From Marinobacterium sp. xm-d-530 (GTDB lineage Bacteria; Pseudomonadota; Gammaproteobacteria; Pseudomonadales; Balneatricaceae): a stretch of 10,566 nt of DNA. Below are positions 6,746 to 10,566 of the stretch, one piece after another. The notes beneath the pieces were generated by a model that was not told the DNA's origin, ran no database searches, and saw only the letters and a list, made by a program, of their open reading frames with translations. Every line of letters begins with the position of its first letter. Position 1 is the stretch's first letter. The stretch covers positions 1 through 10,566 of the forward strand of contig CATEEE010000141.1 of NCBI GenBank assembly GCA_949499045.1, written 5' to 3'. The position numbers and the translations under genes are program-made.

Positions 6746-6912
6746 AGTAGTGAAATCCTTAGAACTGGGTTTAATCCGCGTAGGATACCTGAACAGAGTT
6801 CAACACCCAAACCAACTTCTTTCAGCTTTAAAAAATTCCGTTTTTATGAATCTATCGCTACAATTGCACTCTTTAGTCTAACAACAATAGTTATACGGAG
6901 CGCTTCGATCTT
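6746..6912. promoter_or_regulatory. Divergent pyrE/crc control region
   Basis: This 167-base gap must hold promoters for pyrE (minus) and crc (plus). Three things are visible. TGAACAGAGTTCA at 6790-6802 is a perfect 5-bp inverted repeat around three bases. A possible crc -10, TACAAT, lies at 6859-6864. AACAACAA at 6880-6887 fits the AAnAANAA motif bound by Hfq/Crc in Pseudomonas. No clean -35 is obvious for either gene. A GGAG at 6897-6900 precedes crc with a long 12-base spacer. Confidence 0.45.
6880..6887 (+). promoter_or_regulatory. Candidate catabolite activity (CA) motif before crc
   Basis: AACAACAA matches the AAnAAnAA pattern recognised by Hfq with Crc in pseudomonad mRNAs. It ends 25 bases before the crc ATG. 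It would lie in the crc leader only if transcription starts near the TACAAT at 6859-6864; a start further downstream would leave it untranscribed. Confidence 0.35.
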
Positions 6913-7686
6913 ATGCGCGTAATCACTTTTAATACCCAAGGTATTGTTCAAGCCGCGGACAGGGGCTTTTTCGATTGGATGGTTAAGCAGGATGCTGATG
7001 TTGTCTGTCTGCAAAACATCCGTGCGCGTGAGTATCAATTAGATGATTCTCGCTACCATCCTGAGGGTTATGAAGCGTACTTCTTTGAAGCGTTTGACGA
7101 TGATTACAGTGGTGTAGCGATCTACACTCGCCACCTACCTAAGGCGATTATGACCGGTTTAGGTTTTGAACAGTGCGATTTCCAAGGTCGTTACATTCAG
7201 GCGGATTTCGAACGATTCAGTGTGGGCTCTTTCAACGTTCCATCGGGTCTTAAAGGACCAGAAGCACAGGCCGAGAAAGAGAAGTTTATTGAACAATTCG
7301 AAAGCCACTTTGAGAAGACCCTTCGCAAGCGTCGTGAATTTATCTTCGCTGGCAGTATGAAAATCGCTCACAAGCCTGTCGATCTGAGTAACTGGTATGC
7401 CAATCAAACCGTATCCGGATTTCTTCCAGAAGAGCGTGAGTTCATGGAAGAGCTATTTGGTGAGATGGGCTATGTCGATACGATGCGTGAGTGTACAAAA
7501 GCTGATCGTGAATACACTTGGTGGCCAGACTACAATCGTGCTCGTGAGTTAAATGAAGGTGCGCGTTTGGACTATCAGGTTACGACTCAAGGTCTGCGTA
7601 AAACCATTCAACACTGCAGTATCTACAAAGGGCAACAGTTCTCAGAACACGCCCCGTACATCGTAGATTATGATTTAGATTTTTAA
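6913..7686 (+). CDS. crc: Crc-like catabolite repression control protein (degenerate ExoIII fold)
   Basis: This 257-residue protein has the exonuclease III/EEP fold but resembles Pseudomonas Crc much more than Xth. Shared stretches include RGFFDWMVKQDADVVCLQ, GLGFEQCDFQGRYIQADF, RKRREFI and EHAPYIVDYD. Crc works with Hfq to repress translation of catabolic mRNAs and is not a nuclease. Key ExoIII residues are lost: the metal-binding Glu becomes Asn35 (LQNIR), and the GDxN catalytic pair becomes Ser148 and Lys150 (GSMKI). Asn7, Asp220 and His246 remain. A nuclease role is therefore unlikely. The ATG at 6913 gives the family N-terminus (MRVITFN versus MRIISVN). It stands divergent to pyrE, as I recall for pseudomonads, and is monocistronic before the terminator at 7703-7728. 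Alternative: an EEP-family protein of unknown function. Confidence 0.85.
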   Translation: MRVITFNTQGIVQAADRGFFDWMVKQDADVVCLQNIRAREYQLDDSRYHPEGYEAYFFEAFDDDYSGVAIYTRHLPKAIMTGLGFEQCDFQGRYIQADFERFSVGSFNVPSGLKGPEAQAEKEKFIEQFESHFEKTLRKRREFIFAGSMKIAHKPVDLSNWYANQTVSGFLPEEREFMEELFGEMGYVDTMRECTKADREYTWWPDYNRARELNEGARLDYQVTTQGLRKTIQHCSIYKGQQFSEHAPYIVDYDLDF

Positions 7687-7702
7687 GCAAGCGTTAGATG
7701 TT

Positions 7703-7728
7703 AAAAAACCCTCTCCTGAGGGTTTTTT
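7703..7728. terminator. Bidirectional intrinsic terminator between crc and the hupE pair
   Basis: A perfect 11-bp stem (AAAAAACCCTC pairing with GAGGGTTTTTT) with a TCCT loop gives a T-run on both strands. It sits 17 bases after the crc stop and a few bases after the end of the convergent minus-strand gene, so it should serve both. Confidence 0.93.
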
Positions 7729-7732
7729 ATTG

Positions 7733-8341
7733 TTAGCGGGAAAAGAAGGCTAACATCATGATCTGAATCGCTGCCAGCCATGAACAGGCAACTCTAACGG
7801 CAATTCGCGAAAAGGATGCGGGCAGCTTTTCAAGCAGTAACTCACCTGTTGCAGCACCAAGCATCACCGGCAATATAGCCCCAAGTGTTACGCCGACGTA
7901 GATGGCGCTACTTAGTTCCATCCAGACATGCCCTTCCAAAGAGACCATCTGAACGAGAAGGCCAGTAAACAGTGCAAGAATCAGTGTTAACGGTTTGTAT
8001 TGTTGGTTTAGGCTAGCACCGATAGTCGCCGTAATGGCTCCAACAACCGTTGCCCCCATGATGACCCAAGTGGTTACTGAAGGCGCCAACAGAAATCCTA
8101 ACGCTAAACCTACAATGAAGAGGGGAAGGGCCTGAATGACCCCGCGGTTTTTCCAGAGAGCAATCATTAGACCTAGCGAGAGGGTGGCAAACAAACTGAC
8201 TTGATCAAAGATCACCACGCTTGCGCCTTCGACAAAGCTTGCGAACTGATCGGTACCAGCCCCAAAGCTATGAGCTGCTGCCTGGCTAGGCAGCAGTACA
8301 GAGGTCAAAAAGAGCAGTGCAGAGCGTGAAAGGTTTGTCAT
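7733..8341 (-). CDS. HupE/UreJ-like membrane protein, partner of HupE
   Basis: This 202-residue inner-membrane protein appears distantly related to HupE/UreJ metal permeases. Residues 1-23 form a probable signal peptide ending QAAA, so the mature protein would begin with His24 (HSFGAG), as the HupE next to it begins with His22. About six hydrophobic helices follow, with repeated Gly/Ala-rich segments (GVTLGAILPVMLGAATGELL). The two HupE signature motifs, HX5DH and FHGxAHGxE, are absent; the nearest similar stretch is LEGHVWMEL. The ATG at 8341 is three bases after the hupE stop, with only a weak Shine-Dalgarno, so translation is probably coupled. It may be an accessory subunit or a permease of altered specificity. 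I do not recognise a specific function, and the family assignment is moderate. Confidence 0.6.
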   Translation of the reverse strand: MTNLSRSALLFLTSVLLPSQAAAHSFGAGTDQFASFVEGASVVIFDQVSLFATLSLGLMIALWKNRGVIQALPLFIVGLALGFLLAPSVTTWVIMGATVVGAITATIGASLNQQYKPLTLILALFTGLLVQMVSLEGHVWMELSSAIYVGVTLGAILPVMLGAATGELLLEKLPASFSRIAVRVACSWLAAIQIMMLAFFSR

Positions 8342-8344
8342 GTG

Positions 8345-8929
8345 TTACAGCACACCAAACAGGTAGCCACCACCGACTAACGCGATGATAGCGCCACCTA
8401 AGCGAACTAACATCGTGCCGAAATCGAGTTTGGTTAGGAAGCCAAAAGCGATACCAACAAGGTGGAGTAGGCCTGTCGCTATGACAAATCCAACGGCATA
8501 ACCGTATGCGTTAAATTCGGTTGGGAACTCTGTGCCGTGTGCGTGACCATGGAAGATCGCAAAGATACCCACGATTACAGCGGCTATCCAGAGCGGTGCC
8601 TTAACTGCAAAGACAATTAGCAGACCGAGAACCACACCTGAAAGCGCAATACCTGTCTCTACCGCAGGGATGGGAACACCAGCAATGCCTAATGCACCAC
8701 CAATCGCCATCACTAACGGGAAGACTACCGGAAGAATCCAGATAGCGGGTGCACCCAAGAATGCGCCCCACAGGCCAACGGCCACCATCGCAACAACATG
8801 ATCCCAGCCCATGATTGGGTGCCAAAAACCAGAAGCAAAGCCAGTGTTGATGCCTTCACCCGTGTGGGCAAACGCCATGCCGCTAAATAGCATCAAGGAT
8901 AGAGTGGTTAGAAATTGTTTAACTGTCAT
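8345..8929 (-). CDS. hupE: HupE/UreJ-family nickel/cobalt permease
   Basis: HupE/UreJ proteins import nickel or cobalt across the inner membrane. This 194-residue protein has a signal peptide (1-21, ending GMAFA) and six or so further helices. Both family motifs are intact: H37-X5-D43-H44 (HPIMGWDH) and FHGHAHGTE at 126-134, which were shown to matter in rhizobial HupE. The predicted mature protein starts with His22. The ATG at 8929 has AGGAA a few bases upstream. The gene lies 35 bases after rph on the same strand and three bases before the HupE-like partner, so the three may be one unit. No urease, hydrogenase, Ni-SOD or cobalamin gene lies in the window, so the metal and its user are unknown. 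The 35-base gap is too short for a cobalamin riboswitch. Confidence 0.88.
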   Translation of the reverse strand: MTVKQFLTTLSLMLFSGMAFAHTGEGINTGFASGFWHPIMGWDHVVAMVAVGLWGAFLGAPAIWILPVVFPLVMAIGGALGIAGVPIPAVETGIALSGVVLGLLIVFAVKAPLWIAAVIVGIFAIFHGHAHGTEFPTEFNAYGYAVGFVIATGLLHLVGIAFGFLTKLDFGTMLVRLGGAIIALVGGGYLFGVL

Positions 8930-8964
8930 TAGTAATTCCTAAGTAAGTATGTAATCTTCGTCGC

Positions 8965-9732
8965 TTACGCCAGAGACGCTTTTTGGATTGCTGTTAGCTC
9001 TTCAATTCCTTTTTTGGCCAGAGTCAGCATCTGGTTCAATTCGTCCTGAGTGTAAGGTGCACCTTCAGCCGTTCCTTGAACTTCCACGAATCCGCCGGTT
9101 TCAGTCATGACGACGTTCATATCCGTCTCGGCTGATGAATCTTCTGCATAGTCGAGATCCAAGACGGCTTGACCTTTGTACATGCCTACTGAAATAGCTG
9201 CGACTTGGTTCTTGATTGGGTTACCTTTGAGAGCGCCATTTTTGTCTTTCTTCAGTTCGTTAATCGCATCGATTAGCGCAATGTATGAACCGGTAATTGA
9301 GGCTGTACGAGTACCGCCATCGGCTTGCAGAACGTCACAATCGATGGTGATGGTGTTTTCGCCCAGCTTATCCAGATCGATCGCGGCACGCAGTGAACGG
9401 CCGATTAGACGTTGTATCTCAAGCGTGCGGCCTGACTGTTTACCGCGCGACGCTTCACGATCGGTACGGCTGTTCGTAGCGCGAGGTAGCATGCCATACT
9501 CAGCCGTTACCCAACCAGATCCAGAGCCACGCAACCAACGCGGTACACCGCGAGTAACTGACGCATTACAGAGCACTTTGGTATTGCCAAACTCGATTAA
9601 CACTGAACCCTCAGCATGCATTGTAAAGTTGCGAGTGACTTTGACTTCGCGCATCTGGTCCAGTTGGCGACCACTTGGGCGCATTGCATCTAAACCTAGG
9701 TTTTTCAGTTGATCAGAGAGTGGAGAGCTCAT
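8965..9732 (-). CDS. rph: Ribonuclease PH
   Basis: RNase PH is a phosphate-dependent 3'-5' exonuclease that trims the 3' ends of tRNA precursors, acting as a hexameric ring in the cytoplasm. The family stretches are clear: MRPSGRQLDQMREVKVTRNF, GWVTAEYGMLPR, GKQSGRTLEIQRLIGRSLRA, the phosphate-binding GGTR at 139-142, and the catalytic acidic region DYAEDSSAETDMN near 194-206. The usual family start is the Met at position 17 (9684). The ATG at 9732 is chosen because it has AAGG 7 bases upstream, while 9684 has only a poor site. This adds 16 residues (MSSPLSDQLKNLGLDA) beyond the family norm of about 238. The C-terminus is complete, unlike the frameshifted E. coli K-12 gene. It diverges from yicC, as in many gammaproteobacteria. 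Confidence 0.95.
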   Translation of the reverse strand: MSSPLSDQLKNLGLDAMRPSGRQLDQMREVKVTRNFTMHAEGSVLIEFGNTKVLCNASVTRGVPRWLRGSGSGWVTAEYGMLPRATNSRTDREASRGKQSGRTLEIQRLIGRSLRAAIDLDKLGENTITIDCDVLQADGGTRTASITGSYIALIDAINELKKDKNGALKGNPIKNQVAAISVGMYKGQAVLDLDYAEDSSAETDMNVVMTETGGFVEVQGTAEGAPYTQDELNQMLTLAKKGIEELTAIQKASLA

Positions 9733-9739
9733 GTAGGTA

Positions 9740-9743
9740 CCTT
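9740..9743 (-). promoter_or_regulatory. Ribosome binding site supporting the long rph start
   Basis: AAGG on the minus strand, 7 bases before the ATG at 9732. No comparable site precedes the ATG at 9684 that most family members would suggest. Confidence 0.5.
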
Positions 9744-9770
9744 AAAAGTGCCGGCATCGGCTGTTATAGT
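9742..9770 (+). promoter_or_regulatory. Possible yicC promoter
   Basis: An extended -10, TG-T-TATAGT (hexamer at 9765-9770), lies 17 bases after a weak -35, TTAAAA (9742-9747). It would give a leader of about 29 bases. It lies in the 73-base gap between rph and yicC, which also must promote rph; I see no convincing minus-strand promoter there. Confidence 0.35.
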
Positions 9771-9805
9771 GACAATTAATCTATGGTAATCGAGTTTGAC
9801 AGTAT

Positions 9806-10566
9806 ATGACACAGAGTATGACCGCTTTTGCCCGTTCAGAAGCCGAATTTTCATGGGGTACATTGGTTTGGGAAATTCGCTCGGTCAATCAGCGTTTTTT
9901 AGAGCCTCATTTCAAACTTCCTGACTTTATGCGTCAGCATGAGATTGCCATACGTGACAAGCTGCGCAAGCGACTTGCTCGAGGCAAGGTCGAATGCTCG
10001 CTTCGCTTCCATGAGGCTGTGGGTCAGCAGAGCGTTCAAGTTGATCAAGTTCGGTTACAACAGATCACTGAAGCACTAAAGCAGATCCAACTCACCGGTT
10101 CCTCAGAAGGGGCGATTGATCCTTTAGCACTTCTGCAATTCCCCGGAGTCATGAACAGTACTTCAGCTGATCCCAACGAGGTAGGGCAAGCGGCACTGTC
10201 CCTGTTTGATGAAGCCTTAGCTCAACTCATTGAGGGTCGTCAGCGAGAAGGAATCGAACTAGCGGGTTTGATAGAGGATAGGTTGCAATCTATTGCGGCG
10301 ATTGTCGGCGAAATTCGTTCAAAGATGCCGCAAATTATCGAAAATCAAAAAGCCAACTTGGTGGAGCGAGTTTTGCAGCTAGGTGTCGATCTTGATGCAG
10401 AGCGTCTTGAACAAGAGGTTGTTCTGTTGGCACAACGTGCTGACGTTGCAGAAGAGCTAGACCGTCTAGACACCCATATCACTGAAGTTAGAAGGATTTT
10501 GAAAGAGAAAGGTCCAATCGGCCGTAAACTCGACTTCCTAATGCAAGAGCTGAATCGTGAAGCCAA
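9806..10566 (+). CDS. yicC: YicC family endoribonuclease (C-terminus cut by the window end)
   Basis: About 253 residues are present of roughly 287 expected. The frame is open to the window edge. The start MTQSMTAFARSE matches the E. coli YicC start (MIRSMTAYAR), as do EIRSVNQRFLEPHFKLPD, RGKVECSLRF and the C-terminal GRKLDFLMQELNREA. YicC proteins are endoribonucleases of a conserved family linked to stationary-phase growth and small-RNA turnover. The N-terminal YicC domain covers roughly residues 1-155, and the DUF1732 region follows, with Glu/Asp-rich helices (EELDRLDTHITEVRRIL) that may hold metal ligands. The ATG at 9806 has no strong Shine-Dalgarno; the ATG at 9818 would cut the family motif. 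It diverges from rph. Confidence 0.95.
   Translation, partial: MTQSMTAFARSEAEFSWGTLVWEIRSVNQRFLEPHFKLPDFMRQHEIAIRDKLRKRLARGKVECSLRFHEAVGQQSVQVDQVRLQQITEALKQIQLTGSSEGAIDPLALLQFPGVMNSTSADPNEVGQAALSLFDEALAQLIEGRQREGIELAGLIEDRLQSIAAIVGEIRSKMPQIIENQKANLVERVLQLGVDLDAERLEQEVVLLAQRADVAEELDRLDTHITEVRRILKEKGPIGRKLDFLMQELNREA

Noticed and set aside
6746..6780. Transcription attenuator in the pyrE leader
   Set aside because: ATCC and GGAT can pair as a small hairpin but no T-run follows, so there is no E. coli-like pyrE attenuator.
6850..6900. ModE-type operator (ATCGCTA near 6854 and TAGTTATA near 6889)
   Set aside because: The half-sites are too far apart and poorly matched, and the location is upstream of crc and pyrE rather than modA.
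6913..7686. Active exonuclease III (xthA)
   Set aside because: Catalytic Asp and Asn of the GDxN motif and the metal-binding Glu are replaced, and similarity is to Crc.
8930..8964. Cobalamin riboswitch or metal operator before hupE
   Set aside because: The gap is 35 bases, far too short for a cobalamin riboswitch, and no clear palindrome is visible.
9176..9712. 178-codon open frame on the plus strand opposite rph
   Set aside because: It is fully antisense to the strongly conserved rph gene, has odd Arg/Ser-rich composition and no ribosome site that I can see.
10345..10566. Open frame on the minus strand opposite yicC
   Set aside because: It is Ser/Arg-rich, antisense to conserved YicC sequence, and looks like a coding shadow.

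Overview
This window looks like ordinary chromosomal DNA of a gammaproteobacterium, probably a Pseudomonadales/Oceanospirillales-type organism. The coding sequences resemble gammaproteobacterial proteins throughout. In addition, a pyrE gene diverging from a Crc-like gene, with rph and yicC close by, recalls the pyrE-crc-rph-yicC neighbourhood I remember from Pseudomonas. I see no phage genes, insertion sequences, CRISPR arrays, tRNAs or rRNAs. The species cannot be named from the sequence alone.

Layout. Positions 1-3510 (minus strand) hold a respiratory block. A cytochrome bd quinol oxidase operon, cydA-cydB-cydX, is followed by a hairpin and an intrinsic terminator, then by the start of cydD, the exporter needed for cytochrome bd assembly. 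The cydX gene (34 codons) is short and easily missed. Upstream of cydA lies a well-placed FNR/ANR-type box and a -10 element. Positions 3551-6745 (minus strand) hold pyrE followed directly by modA-modB-modC, a molybdate ABC importer. The genes overlap or nearly touch, so this appears to be one transcription unit. Position 6913 begins a divergent Crc-like gene on the plus strand, closed by a strong bidirectional terminator at 7703-7728. Positions 7733-9732 (minus strand) hold rph, then a HupE-type nickel/cobalt permease and a second HupE-like membrane protein. From 9806 to the right edge runs yicC (plus strand, cut by the window end).

How the genes fit together. The left half is consistent with growth at low oxygen. 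Cytochrome bd is a high-affinity terminal oxidase, CydD/CydC support its assembly, and molybdate uptake feeds molybdenum-cofactor enzymes, which include many anaerobic reductases. Crc is a post-transcriptional regulator that works with Hfq, and a CA-like motif (AACAACAA) sits just before crc. The right half couples RNA processing genes (rph, yicC) with metal uptake genes.

No clearly novel system was found. The points most worth a second look are the FNR-like class II promoter geometry of cydA, the palindromes in the cydA leader, the terminator immediately ahead of cydD, the fusion of modABC to pyrE, the catalytically degenerate Crc, and the HupE partner that lacks the known metal motifs. No gene-free stretch exceeds 300 bases; the longest are 6746-6912 and 3405-3550, and both are described below.
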